This document shows positions 29,167 to 37,865 of a stretch of DNA of 64,000 bases, piece by piece. The stretch lies in contig NZ_FOYQ01000001.1 of the NCBI RefSeq assembly GCF_900115205.1, forward strand, positions 1,701,240 through 1,765,239, in the 5' to 3' direction. Origin of the DNA: Robiginitalea myxolifaciens (GTDB lineage Bacteria > Bacteroidota > Bacteroidia > Flavobacteriales > Flavobacteriaceae). The first letter of the stretch is position 1; each line of letters opens with the position of its first letter. The translations under genes were made by a program, and so were the position numbers. The notes under the pieces were generated by a model, which was not told the DNA's origin, made no database searches, and saw only the letters and a program-made list of their open reading frames with translations.

Positions 29167-29817
29167 ATGGCACAGTCAAAATCAACTAAAAAGCTCTTTA
29201 ACATGGCCTACGGCCTGGGTGCTTCGGTGGTAATCATCGGGGCCCTGTTCAAGATCCTGCACTGGGAATTCGGACCACTTACCGGTGGATTGCTTCTCGC
29301 AGTAGGTCTTATTACCGAAGCCTTGATCTTCGCGATCAGTGCATTCGAGCCCGTAGACGATGAATACGATTGGTCTTTGGTTTACCCGGAACTTTCCGGA
29401 GGACAATCCAAAGGAGGTAAAAATGCAGCTCAGGAAGCTAAAGAAGCCGAAGGTCTGCTTTCCAAGAAACTGGATGAAATGCTCAAGGAAGCTAATATCG
29501 ACGCTAACCTTATGAGCTCTCTGGGAGAAAGCATCCGCAACTTCGAAGGTGCTGCTAAAGGAATTGCTCCTACTGCCGATGCGATCCAATCTACTAAGAA
29601 ATACTCAGAAGAACTGACTCATGCAGCTTCTCAGATGGAGTCTCTGAACAGCCTGTACAAAGTTCAGCTCGAGAGCGCCAGCCGTCAGGCCAGCATCAAC
29701 GAGGAAGTAGTACAGAATGCCGGAGCCTTGAAAGATCAAATGGAATCTTTGGCCAGCAACCTGTCTTCTCTGAACGGAGTATACGGTGGAATGCTGTCTG
29801 CCATGGCTAAAAGCTAA
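29167..29817 (+). CDS. gldL: Gliding motility / T9SS motor protein GldL
   Basis: Inner-membrane component of the proton-driven rotary motor GldLM that powers gliding and type IX secretion. The 216-residue protein has two N-terminal membrane helices (about 12-30 and 38-58). Acidic residues in or next to the second helix, E51 and E61 in LITEALIFAISAFEP, correspond by position to the glutamates reported as important for proton flow. The remainder is a cytoplasmic helical tail with coiled-coil character (residues 90-215). ATG at 29167, 79 bases after gldK. Confidence 0.97.
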   Translation: MAQSKSTKKLFNMAYGLGASVVIIGALFKILHWEFGPLTGGLLLAVGLITEALIFAISAFEPVDDEYDWSLVYPELSGGQSKGGKNAAQEAKEAEGLLSKKLDEMLKEANIDANLMSSLGESIRNFEGAAKGIAPTADAIQSTKKYSEELTHAASQMESLNSLYKVQLESASRQASINEEVVQNAGALKDQMESLASNLSSLNGVYGGMLSAMAKS

Positions 29818-29876
29818 TTAAGTTGTTGAAGGCTTAATCCCAAATCAAAGTAACAAGTAACAACTAATTAGATAAA

Positions 29877-31445
29877 ATGGCATCAGGAAAAGCAACGCCA
29901 CGTCAGAAGATGATCAACCTTATGTACTTGATCTTCATTGCGATGTTGGCATTAAATATGAGTAAAGAGGTTCTGGCCGCATTCGGATTAATGAATGCAA
30001 AGCTGGAGGCTTCTAACGTAAAAGCAAGCGAGAATAACCAAGCGTTCCTCGCTAGCCTCGAAACTAAATCCCAGGAGGATGCTGCCAAGTATGCTGAGCT
30101 CTACAAAGACGCGAAGCAAATTAAGCAGCTCTCTCAGGAATACTTCGATTGGCTCGAAGCCTTGAAGGCTGAGATGGTCGAAGGTATCGAAGACCCTACC
30201 GATTACCAGGTAATGGACAAATCTGATTATCTCGATCAGAAGTTCTTCCAGGGAGACAACCTCGGACCAACAGGTAAGGAGTTCATGGAAAGGATCAACA
30301 ACTACAGAACTGAGGTAGTAGCGATCCTGGGTGATGGATTCCCAGATGTAAAGGATGCGGTTGAGACGCGTTTCCAAACCGGAGACGAGAACGGGAAAGT
30401 AGAAAAGCGTGATGGAACCAAGCAAGATTGGATCAATTACCACTACGAAGGTTTCCCACTGATTGCTTCTTTGACCAAGCTCACCTCCCTGCAATCCGAT
30501 ATCAAGGCTACTGAAGAAGCAGCTTTGAAATCCATGCTGCAAGGAGAGCTGACCAGCCAGGTTAGCCTGGAGAACTTTTCTACATTGTTAGAGTCCGAAA
30601 AGTCGGCCTTCTACGCTGGTGAAAAGTTCCAGGGAGATATCGTACTGGGTAAAACCGACAAGTCGGCTAAGCCGGTTCGCGCTGAGCTTACCCTGGACGG
30701 TCGCAAATTGTCTGAAGGTTCAGATTACCGCCTGAAAGAAGGTGGTGTAGAGATGCTGATCGGAGCCGGGAACCCTGGAGATCATACGATCGCTGGTACC
30801 CTGATCTATATGCAGGATGGGGAAGAGACTGAAGTTCCTGTGAAGAACTCTTTCTCTACAATCTCTAAGCCTAATGCGGCAGTGATCTCTGCTGATAAGA
30901 TGAATGTGGTTTATCGCGGGGTTGCTAACCCAATGACGATTTCCATCCCAGGTATTCCTGACAATAAGGTTAATGCTTCTGCCGCCGGACTTTCCCGACG
31001 CAGTGGTAGCAACTATGTCATGAACCCGGGTACCGGACGTACGGTTACGATTACGGCTAGTGGTACACTGCCTGATGGTCAGAGCATCAGTACCCGTAGC
31101 GAATTCCGTATCAAGGATATTCCACGCCCAACCGGTTCCGTTCGCGGAGAAACTGGTTCGGTTAAAATCCCAAGAGGAAACCTCGAAGTGGCTACTATCG
31201 GCGTATTGCTGGAAGATTTCGACTTTGACCTGAACCTCGGTGTAAGCGGATTTAAATTTAAGGTTGCCGGACAGCCTACAGTTAGCGTAAATGGCAATAA
31301 GCTGGATGCGCGAGCTAAGTCTGCCCTGAAACGCGCCCGTCGCGGAGATGCTATTCAGATCTTCGACATCCAGGCGTACATCACCAACAACCGAAGCTAT
31401 AAATTGAAGAAGGTATCTCCCGTATTTGTGGAGCTTACCAACTAG
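29877..31445 (+). CDS. gldM: Gliding motility / T9SS motor protein GldM
   Basis: Stator/shaft partner of GldL. The 522 residues begin with the very conserved ATPRQKMINLMYLIFIAMLA, a single inner-membrane helix entered by a basic cluster, and continue as a long periplasmic protein of four domains that reaches the GldK/GldN ring. An alpha-helical first domain (about 40-220) is followed by beta-rich domains (about 225-520). ATG at 29877, 59 bases after gldL. A terminator-like hairpin lies between gldM and gldN. Confidence 0.97.
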   Translation: MASGKATPRQKMINLMYLIFIAMLALNMSKEVLAAFGLMNAKLEASNVKASENNQAFLASLETKSQEDAAKYAELYKDAKQIKQLSQEYFDWLEALKAEMVEGIEDPTDYQVMDKSDYLDQKFFQGDNLGPTGKEFMERINNYRTEVVAILGDGFPDVKDAVETRFQTGDENGKVEKRDGTKQDWINYHYEGFPLIASLTKLTSLQSDIKATEEAALKSMLQGELTSQVSLENFSTLLESEKSAFYAGEKFQGDIVLGKTDKSAKPVRAELTLDGRKLSEGSDYRLKEGGVEMLIGAGNPGDHTIAGTLIYMQDGEETEVPVKNSFSTISKPNAAVISADKMNVVYRGVANPMTISIPGIPDNKVNASAAGLSRRSGSNYVMNPGTGRTVTITASGTLPDGQSISTRSEFRIKDIPRPTGSVRGETGSVKIPRGNLEVATIGVLLEDFDFDLNLGVSGFKFKVAGQPTVSVNGNKLDARAKSALKRARRGDAIQIFDIQAYITNNRSYKLKKVSPVFVELTN

Positions 31446-31457
31446 AAAGTGAAGATT

Positions 31458-31496
31458 ACCGGGCGGTTTACGCTTAAAGTACGCTGCCCGGTTTTT
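31458..31496 (+). terminator. Terminator-like hairpin between gldM and gldN
   Basis: ACCGGGC (31458-31464) pairs with GCCCGGT (31486-31492) and is followed by a T-run (31492-31496). It looks like an intrinsic terminator, but inside the gld operon. Partial read-through would set gldN level relative to gldKLM. Confidence 0.6.
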
Positions 31497-31515
31497 ATAG
31501 AATTCGAAATATCGC

Positions 31516-32424
31516 ATGACAATGAATTGGAAGCATAGTTTAATCATCGGAGCGCTAGCCGTGTTACCTGTCTCAGGATGGGCACAGGCCAACATCCTGA
31601 ATGCCAAAACGCCAGACCAGATCGGTCAACGGACTGAAGAGCAGAAGGGCCTTGACAATGACGCTCCCCTGGATTACGGATACGTAGATGACCGGGATAT
31701 CCTCTGGTCTAAGACCGTTTGGGAAACCATCGATCTGGACGAGCGGGTAAACTTCCCCCTCTACTATCCAACGGATACCATCGATATCGGAGCAGACAGA
31801 CGTTCGCTCTACGATGTATTCATTAAAAACATTAAGAATGGGAAACTCACGGATGTTTATGTGGATTCCTATTTCACCGAGAAGCGGAAATTCGAGGACC
31901 TCAGGGCTACCCTGAGTAAGATCGATACCACGGACCTCGGTTACGAGCAATTGAATGCCGGTGAGCAGATCTCTGCTGAGTTTATCAACAAGCGAGACCT
32001 GACAGCCGCCGACATCGAAGAGTATCGCATTAAGGGAATCTGGTATTTTGACAAGCGTCAAGGCGAACTCAAGTACCGCATGCTGGGAATTGCCCCGGTT
32101 GCTCCCGACGTAAACTTTATCGATGACGAAAGCATGGCCCCTGAGGATGCATTAGTTGAACTGTTCTGGGTATGGATTCCTTCTGCCCGTCAGATCCTGC
32201 ACGATGCCAAGGTTTTCAACCAACGCAACTCAGCACAGCCGATTTCTTTTGATATGCTGTTGAACGCCCGTCGTTTTAATGCAGTGATCTATAAAGAAGA
32301 CAACGTACACGGAGACCGTAAAATCCGCGATTATATCGCAGATAACGCACTCTTCCAGTTACTGGAAGCTCAGCGAATCAAGGAGCAAATCCGCGATCGC
32401 GAACAAGATATGTGGGCGTACTAA
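31516..32424 (+). CDS. gldN: Gliding motility / T9SS ring protein GldN
   Basis: Periplasmic partner of GldK in the T9SS ring (PorN). The 302-residue protein has a signal peptide ending at GWAQA (about residue 24), then the conserved LDYGYVDDRDILWSKTVWETIDLDER segment split over residues 53-78, and the family features LYDVFIKNI and IKGIWYFDKRQGELKYR. Start ATG at 31516, with a second ATG two codons later. A strong terminator at 32454 ends the gldKLMN run. Confidence 0.97.
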   Translation: MTMNWKHSLIIGALAVLPVSGWAQANILNAKTPDQIGQRTEEQKGLDNDAPLDYGYVDDRDILWSKTVWETIDLDERVNFPLYYPTDTIDIGADRRSLYDVFIKNIKNGKLTDVYVDSYFTEKRKFEDLRATLSKIDTTDLGYEQLNAGEQISAEFINKRDLTAADIEEYRIKGIWYFDKRQGELKYRMLGIAPVAPDVNFIDDESMAPEDALVELFWVWIPSARQILHDAKVFNQRNSAQPISFDMLLNARRFNAVIYKEDNVHGDRKIRDYIADNALFQLLEAQRIKEQIRDREQDMWAY

Positions 32425-32453
32425 ATAAACTGCCCTCCAATTCAAGCGAATAG

Positions 32454-32480
32454 ACAAACCCGGCCCAGCGCCGGGTTTGT
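32454..32480 (+). terminator. Terminator after gldN
   Basis: Perfect 11-bp stem (arms 32454-32464 and 32470-32480) with a 5-base loop, followed by TATTTTTG. That T-rich tail doubles as a -7 element for the next gene. Confidence 0.85.
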
Positions 32481-32488
32481 TATTTTTG
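32481..32488 (+). promoter_or_regulatory. -7 element of the FAD oxidoreductase gene
   Basis: TATTTTTG, an exact TAnnTTTG match, ends 4 bases before the ATG at 32493. If used, the transcript would be almost leaderless. Confidence 0.4.
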
Positions 32489-32492
32489 TGCC

Positions 32493-33551
32493 ATGCTCGA
32501 TTACCTCATTGTCGGTTGTGGCCTTTCCGGAATGGCCCTGGCAGAAAAGCTCCGCCAGCGTGGCCGCAGCTTCAAAGTCGTGGATCAGGGTGGCAGTGGG
32601 GCGTCGCAGGTGGCGGCCGGACTTTATAACCCCGTTGTACTCAAAAGGCTGAACCCGATTTGGGAGGCGCACCGTCAGATGGCTACCTCCCCCGGATTTT
32701 ACCAGGAATTGGAAAAACGATTGGGTATCCACGCCGTACACCGGGTGCCGATCTTACGCCTGCTCCACAATCCTGCCGAACAGAATGCCTGGTTTGAAGG
32801 GGCCGCTTCCACTAAATTACAGGCTTTCCTTGATCCTCAACTCGAGACCGTCCAGAACGGATCCATAAAGGCTCCCATGGGTTTCGGCAAGGTGCTGGGA
32901 ACGGGATGGGTAGATACCTCCCTGCTGCTCAATGCCTTTGCGGAATGGTTGCTGGGCCAGGGTCACTTGTTGCGGGAACGCTTTGAGCATGATGCCCTGC
33001 AACCTGAGGACAATTCGGGAGGGGCTTCCTGGTCCTATCGCGAGCTAAAGGTCAGGAACATTATTTTTTGCGAGGGTTTTGGGCTCAAGGCCAATCCATA
33101 TTTCAATTACCTTCCGCTCCAGGGAACCAAGGGGGAATATCTGACCATTCACGCTCCGGAATTACAGGAGCAACACATTATCAAGAGTTCCGTCTTTCTC
33201 ATCCCTCTGGGCAATCATCGCTATCGGGTAGGGGCCACCTACAGCTGGAACGATTTTGAGGCGACCCCCACCGCAGCAGCGCGAAAAGAACTGCAGGAGA
33301 AACTCGAACGCTTTCTAACCTGCGGGTATACTATTGAGGGGCAAACTGCGGGTATCCGTCCTACGGTTCCGGACCGGCGTCCGCTTGTGGGGAAACACCC
33401 TGAAAAACCAGGACTTTATGTGATGAATGGCATGGGTTCCCGCGGGGTTCTTATAGCTCCTTTCGCCGCCGATGAACTCCTGCAGCATATTGAGAATGGA
33501 GCAACACTTCCACCTGAGATGGATATCCTACGTTTTCCCGGATATTTTTAG
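32493..33551 (+). CDS. FAD-dependent oxidoreductase (D-amino acid oxidase / glycine oxidase type)
   Basis: A 352-residue DAO-family flavoprotein. The dinucleotide-binding motif is at the very start (LIVGCGLSGMALAEKL), followed by the VVDQGGSGASQVAAGLYNP stretch typical of ThiO/DadA-like oxidases, and near the C terminus GIRPTVPDRRPLVGKHP and NGMGSRGVLIAPF. It is soluble, with no signal peptide. The substrate is probably an amine or amino acid but cannot be set from sequence. It follows gldN after a terminator and precedes an ABC-F gene by 15 bases. Confidence 0.85.
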   Translation: MLDYLIVGCGLSGMALAEKLRQRGRSFKVVDQGGSGASQVAAGLYNPVVLKRLNPIWEAHRQMATSPGFYQELEKRLGIHAVHRVPILRLLHNPAEQNAWFEGAASTKLQAFLDPQLETVQNGSIKAPMGFGKVLGTGWVDTSLLLNAFAEWLLGQGHLLRERFEHDALQPEDNSGGASWSYRELKVRNIIFCEGFGLKANPYFNYLPLQGTKGEYLTIHAPELQEQHIIKSSVFLIPLGNHRYRVGATYSWNDFEATPTAAARKELQEKLERFLTCGYTIEGQTAGIRPTVPDRRPLVGKHPEKPGLYVMNGMGSRGVLIAPFAADELLQHIENGATLPPEMDILRFPGYF

Positions 33552-33566
33552 GATTTTTGCACCGCT

Positions 33567-35543
33567 ATGCTCAATGTCCACAATCTTAGTGTCGGCTTTG
33601 CCGGTGAATACCTTTTCGAGTCGATTTCCTTTATGCTGGGCCCCGGGGACCGGGTTGGCCTTATCGGAAAAAACGGGGCCGGTAAGTCTACCTTGTTGAA
33701 GCTGTTGGCCGGCGAGCTCTCGCCTTCCTCCGGGACGATTGCCACGGACAAGGGCTTGACCCTGGGCTATCTGAAGCAGGATCTTGATTTTGAACAGGGG
33801 CGTACAGTTTTGCAGGAGGCTTACCAGGCCTTTGAAGAAATCCGGGAGCTGGAACAGAAGCTCGAGGAGATCAATACGGCCCTGGCCGAGCGCGACGATT
33901 ATGAAAGCGAGGCCTATCACGATCTCATGGTTGCCCTCAGCGATTTAACGGCACGCTATGAGCTGATTGGAGGATATACCTATCAGGGGGAAACCGAAAA
34001 GATCCTCTTGGGGCTTGGTTTTCGCCGGGAGGATTTTGATAAACCCACCCATACTTTTTCAGGTGGATGGCGCATGCGCATAGAACTGGCTAAACTCCTC
34101 TTGCAGCAAAACGACCTGCTACTGCTCGATGAGCCTACCAACCACCTCGACATTGAATCGATAATCTGGCTCGAGGAATTCCTTAAGCAGTTTCCGGGGG
34201 CAGTGATGCTGGTTAGCCACGACAAGATGTTCCTGGATCAAATGACCAATCGTACGATCGAAATTTCCCTGGGCAGGATCTACGATTATAAAAAGCCCTA
34301 TTCCGGTTTTATGGAATTGCGGGAGGAAATACGCGAGCAGCAGATGAGCGCTTTCAAGAACCAGGAGCGCGAAATCCAACAGGCGGAGCGCCTGATCGAG
34401 CGATTTCGGGCCAAATCCTCCAAAGCTTCCATGGCGCAATCCCTGATCAAGAAGCTCGACAAGATGGAGCGAATTGAAGTAGACCAGGAGGATGCCACCC
34501 GGATGAAACTGCGCTTTCCGATATCTGTTCAACCGGGGAAGGTGGTCGCGGAGATCAATAACCTGAGCAAGGCTTACGGCGAAAAGCGGGTACTGGATAA
34601 TATAGACCTGCTCTTGGAACGGGGGAGTAAAATTGCCTTTGTGGGCCAGAATGGTCAGGGGAAGACTACCCTGGCTCGCATCCTTGTCGGGGAATTGGAG
34701 TATCAGGGGAAATGTAATTTGGGCCACAATGTACAGCTCGGGTACTTTGCCCAGAACCAGGCCGAATTCCTGGATGGGGAGAAAACAGTAGAAGACACCA
34801 TGCTCGATGCGGCCAATGCCCAGACGCGTCCACGGGTACGGGACATTCTCGGAACTTTCCTTTTTCGGGGGGAAGAGGTTGAAAAGCAGGTAAAGGTCCT
34901 CTCCGGGGGCGAACGCAACCGCCTGGCGCTCGCGCGCATGCTCTTGCAACCCTTTAACGTCCTGGTCATGGATGAGCCCACTAACCACCTGGACATCCCC
35001 TCCAAGGAAGTCCTGAAGGAGGCCCTGAGGCATTTCGAAGGCACGCTGATTCTGGTCTCCCACGACCGGGATTTTCTCCAGGGGCTTACGGACACCGTTT
35101 ATGAATTCCGGGACCGGAACATTAAGGCTTTCCTAGATGATATCGATGAATACCTGCAAACCCGGATGGCCGCTGATTTTCGGGAAATAGAAAGAGGTAA
35201 GCCGGCAGCTGCCGGTAAAGGCTCCGGAGCAGGTGAGACTAATTCGGTCGAATCCGGTGACGGGAACCCGGATAAAAAGGGCCAGAGCGGGGCTGAACAG
35301 CATAAGCTTCGCAAGAAAAAGAAGTCGCTGAGTAATCGCTTAAGCAGCACAGAAAAGAAGATTACAGCTTTGGAGCAAGAATTGTCAGAAATAGACCACA
35401 AATTGCTGATGAATTACGAGGAAACCATCGCCGAAGAAGGCTTTTTTGACAATTATCAACGTAGGAAAGACGAATTATCGGCGGCCATGGAGCAGTGGGA
35501 AGAGATATCTGAGGCCCTGGAGGCGCTCAGTTTCGACGATTAA
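33567..35543 (+). CDS. ABC-F family ATPase (ribosome-associated type)
   Basis: A 658-residue protein with two ABC ATPase domains and no membrane segments, as in ABC-F translation factors (Uup/EttA/YdiF group). First domain: Walker A GKNGAGKST near residue 32 and signature SGGWRMRIELAKLL. Second: Walker A GQNGQGKTT near 352 and signature LSGGERNRLALARML. The linker between them is the helical P-site tRNA interaction motif region (about 240-320). A Ser/Gly-rich hinge (about 550-575) leads to a C-terminal coiled coil (590-655), as in Uup-like members. The exact subfamily is unresolved. Confidence 0.92.
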   Translation: MLNVHNLSVGFAGEYLFESISFMLGPGDRVGLIGKNGAGKSTLLKLLAGELSPSSGTIATDKGLTLGYLKQDLDFEQGRTVLQEAYQAFEEIRELEQKLEEINTALAERDDYESEAYHDLMVALSDLTARYELIGGYTYQGETEKILLGLGFRREDFDKPTHTFSGGWRMRIELAKLLLQQNDLLLLDEPTNHLDIESIIWLEEFLKQFPGAVMLVSHDKMFLDQMTNRTIEISLGRIYDYKKPYSGFMELREEIREQQMSAFKNQEREIQQAERLIERFRAKSSKASMAQSLIKKLDKMERIEVDQEDATRMKLRFPISVQPGKVVAEINNLSKAYGEKRVLDNIDLLLERGSKIAFVGQNGQGKTTLARILVGELEYQGKCNLGHNVQLGYFAQNQAEFLDGEKTVEDTMLDAANAQTRPRVRDILGTFLFRGEEVEKQVKVLSGGERNRLALARMLLQPFNVLVMDEPTNHLDIPSKEVLKEALRHFEGTLILVSHDRDFLQGLTDTVYEFRDRNIKAFLDDIDEYLQTRMAADFREIERGKPAAAGKGSGAGETNSVESGDGNPDKKGQSGAEQHKLRKKKKSLSNRLSSTEKKITALEQELSEIDHKLLMNYEETIAEEGFFDNYQRRKDELSAAMEQWEEISEALEALSFDD

Positions 35544-35619
35544 CCACAGGTTTTGTGCAATTCACAACAAATATTGGCGTTCTATACAAAATAAGCATGG
35601 CAGAAATTGGGGCAACTGC

Positions 35620-35653
35620 TATATTTGTAGGAAAATACGTTATAGTTGTAGGA
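35620..35653 (+). promoter_or_regulatory. Direct repeats and -7 element upstream of the LRR gene
   Basis: TATATTTGTAGGA (35620-35632) is repeated as TATAGTTGTAGGA (35641-35653), one mismatch in 13, with a period of 21 bases. The first copy contains TATATTTG, an exact TAnnTTTG. The second ends one base before the ATG at 35655. Confidence 0.45.
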
Positions 35654-35654
35654 C

Positions 35655-36545
35655 ATGCCATACAAAGCTCCCAAACTACTTAGCCTGATTACCTGCACCT
35701 TGCTCACTGCTTTTAGCCTTTTGGCCGAAGTACCTGCAGCAGAGCGTCAGGCCCTGCTGGATCTGCATGAGAGCACCAATGGTTTACATTGGGTTCACAA
35801 GTGGGATACTAAGAAGCCGGTGGCCTCCTGGCATGGTGTCACCGTAAAGAATGACCATGTTGTAGCGGTGGAACTCTTCCACAATAACCTCATGGGTCCC
35901 TTACCTAAAACGCTTTCCAATCTTAAAGAGCTACAAACGCTTAATCTGGCCTTTAATAATATCACCGGAGATTTACCTGAGGAGCTGTTCGAGTTGCGCA
36001 AATTACAGGTGCTGAAGCTGGAAATGAATCGCTTAAAAGGCGGTATTCCGGATACCCTGGGCGCTATGGCCGACCTTAGGGAATTCTCGGCCTTCAATAA
36101 CTTTTTATCGGGCCGTATTCCTTCCAGTGTGGGGATGCTCAAAAAGCTGGAGGTACTCAACCTCTCAAGTAATCAGCTATTCGGGCGTATTCCTACCTCG
36201 TTGGGAGAAGTGAGTAGCCTGGAGGCACTGGGCCTATTCGACAATCAGCTATTCGGGGACATTCCCGAAAGCATAGGTAACCTGACCGCCCTTAAAGAAC
36301 TGGTGCTGTCTAATAATGAACTAGGGGGGGCTATCCCGGAGAGTTTTGGTAACCTCGCCCAACTGGAAATCCTGCAACTGCAAAACAATCAATTCGATTC
36401 TTACGAGAATCTTGGGAAAATCAACAGTAAGGGCCTGCTGGTTTTTGACTATGATGTAGAGAAATCCGAAATCGATTACCGCAATTTGAATTTCAGCAGA
36501 ACGCGTATGGCTGAAACCATTTTTGAAGACGATAATGACAATTAA
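35655..36545 (+). CDS. Secreted leucine-rich-repeat protein
   Basis: A 296-residue protein with a signal peptide (residues 1-24, ending LLAEVPA). After a capping segment (ERQALLDLHESTNGLHW) come about seven LRRs of the 24-residue plant-specific type, with the pattern LxxLxxLxLxxNxLxGxIP seen in LEVLNLSSNQLFGRIP, LEALGLFDNQLFGDIP and LKELVLSNNELGGAIP. The C-terminal 45 residues are acidic and end DDNDN. Plant-type LRRs usually bind proteins or glycans. No T9SS C-terminal domain is evident. The partner is unknown. A strong terminator follows. Confidence 0.85.
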   Translation: MPYKAPKLLSLITCTLLTAFSLLAEVPAAERQALLDLHESTNGLHWVHKWDTKKPVASWHGVTVKNDHVVAVELFHNNLMGPLPKTLSNLKELQTLNLAFNNITGDLPEELFELRKLQVLKLEMNRLKGGIPDTLGAMADLREFSAFNNFLSGRIPSSVGMLKKLEVLNLSSNQLFGRIPTSLGEVSSLEALGLFDNQLFGDIPESIGNLTALKELVLSNNELGGAIPESFGNLAQLEILQLQNNQFDSYENLGKINSKGLLVFDYDVEKSEIDYRNLNFSRTRMAETIFEDDNDN

Positions 36546-36582
36546 GTTAGGTTAGTTAGTTTGGTTACAACGTAGCTGTTGG

Positions 36583-36608
36583 GGGTGCTTTCGGGCACCC
36601 TTTTTTTT
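36583..36608 (+). terminator. Terminator after the LRR gene
   Basis: Stem GGGTGC (36583-36588) with GCACCC (36595-36600), followed by eight T. Confidence 0.85.
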
Positions 36609-36638
36609 GGCTTCCCCCTGACTACGGGGCCTTTTATG

Positions 36639-36668
36639 ATAAGTTTAACGAAGCACCGTTAAACTTAT
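36639..36668. promoter_or_regulatory. 12-bp inverted repeat, candidate operator of the efflux operon
   Basis: ATAAGTTTAACG (36639-36650) and CGTTAAACTTAT (36657-36668) are perfect inverted arms around a 6-base spacer. It lies 42 bases before the adaptor ATG, where a TetR- or MarR-type dimer would control an efflux operon. No T-run follows, so it is not a terminator. Confidence 0.65.
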
Positions 36669-36710
36669 GGATAATTTTACGGTCTTAAGCCTACCACCTA
36701 ATACGGCTAT

Positions 36711-37859
36711 ATGCGAAAAATAATACTCTACATCCTCGGGGTGCTCGTTCTCGTGCTCTCCGGTTGGATTTCTTACCTTCTCGTAACTCAGGAAAAAGAC
36801 AAACGCCCCGCCCCGAAATTGCAAGCCAAAACCGTTTTTGTTGACACGGTCAGAAATGGCTCTATTCCGGTGCGTCTCAGTGCCAACGGGAACCTAATGG
36901 CCAAGCAGCGCGTTGCCCTGTTCTCTGAAGTTCAGGGGATTTTCCTGGGCAGTGCGCATCCCTTTAAACCAGGCCAGGCCTATCGCAAAGGAGAGGTGCT
37001 TCTACGCATCGATGCTTCGGAGTATCAGGCCAGTGTGCAATCGGCCAAGAGTAACCTTTACAACCTTATCACCGCGGCCATGCCCGACCTGCGTCTGGAC
37101 TACCCGGAAATCTATCCCAAGTGGCAGGCTTACCTCAACGGCTTTGACTTAAACAAAACAACACCCGTCCTGCCAGAAATGGCTTCTGAAAAGGAGCGTT
37201 ACTTCATCAATGGCCGGAATATCGTAACCACGTATTACAACGTCAAAAACCTCGAGCAGCGCTTGGGCAAGTACGTTATCCGGGCACCATTTAATGGGGT
37301 CCTGACCCAGGCCGATGTCACTGAAGGCACCCTGGTACGTTCCGGACAATCCTTGGGGACGTTTATAAACACCTCCATTTACGAGCTGGAAGTAGCCGTT
37401 AATAAGAGTTATAGCGATTTCCTCAAAGTGGGCCGTGAAGTACAACTGGAATCCCTGGAAGCTTCCCAGTCCTTTACCGGGAAGGTTAGTCGCATCAACG
37501 CGGCTGTAAACCAGCAATCTCAGACCGTAACCGTATTCATCGATGTGGCCGATCCCAGCCTCAAGGAAGGCATGTATCTGGAGGCGCTCATCGCCGGAAG
37601 AGAAGAGGAAAATGCCATAGAAATCCCGCGACGCCTGCTTACGGAGCAAGGGGAAATCTTTATTCTACGGGACAGTGTCCTGGACCTGGCCGAAGTGGAG
37701 ACCATTTTCTTTACCGATCAGACCGTGATCCTGCGCGGACTTGAGGACGGGACAACCTACCTTTCGCGCTCCGTACCGGGGGCTTATCCGGGTATGGTCG
37801 TGAAACCTTACAGCGACGAAAAGCCGGCTGAAGAAGTGAGTCAGAACCTCCAGAACTAG
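36711..37859 (+). CDS. RND efflux periplasmic adaptor (membrane fusion protein)
   Basis: A 382-residue HlyD/AcrA-type adaptor linking an inner-membrane RND pump to a TolC channel. Residues 5-26 form an N-terminal membrane anchor. The biotinyl-lipoyl halves are visible as SEVQGIFLG...GQAYRKGEVLLRID and YVIRAPFNGVLTQADV...GTLVRSGQSLG, with a short helical hairpin between them and a beta-barrel after. First gene of a three-gene operon with only 6 bases to the pump gene. Behind a perfect inverted repeat. Confidence 0.93.
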   Translation: MRKIILYILGVLVLVLSGWISYLLVTQEKDKRPAPKLQAKTVFVDTVRNGSIPVRLSANGNLMAKQRVALFSEVQGIFLGSAHPFKPGQAYRKGEVLLRIDASEYQASVQSAKSNLYNLITAAMPDLRLDYPEIYPKWQAYLNGFDLNKTTPVLPEMASEKERYFINGRNIVTTYYNVKNLEQRLGKYVIRAPFNGVLTQADVTEGTLVRSGQSLGTFINTSIYELEVAVNKSYSDFLKVGREVQLESLEASQSFTGKVSRINAAVNQQSQTVTVFIDVADPSLKEGMYLEALIAGREEENAIEIPRRLLTEQGEIFILRDSVLDLAEVETIFFTDQTVILRGLEDGTTYLSRSVPGAYPGMVVKPYSDEKPAEEVSQNLQN

Positions 37860-37865
37860 AACAGG

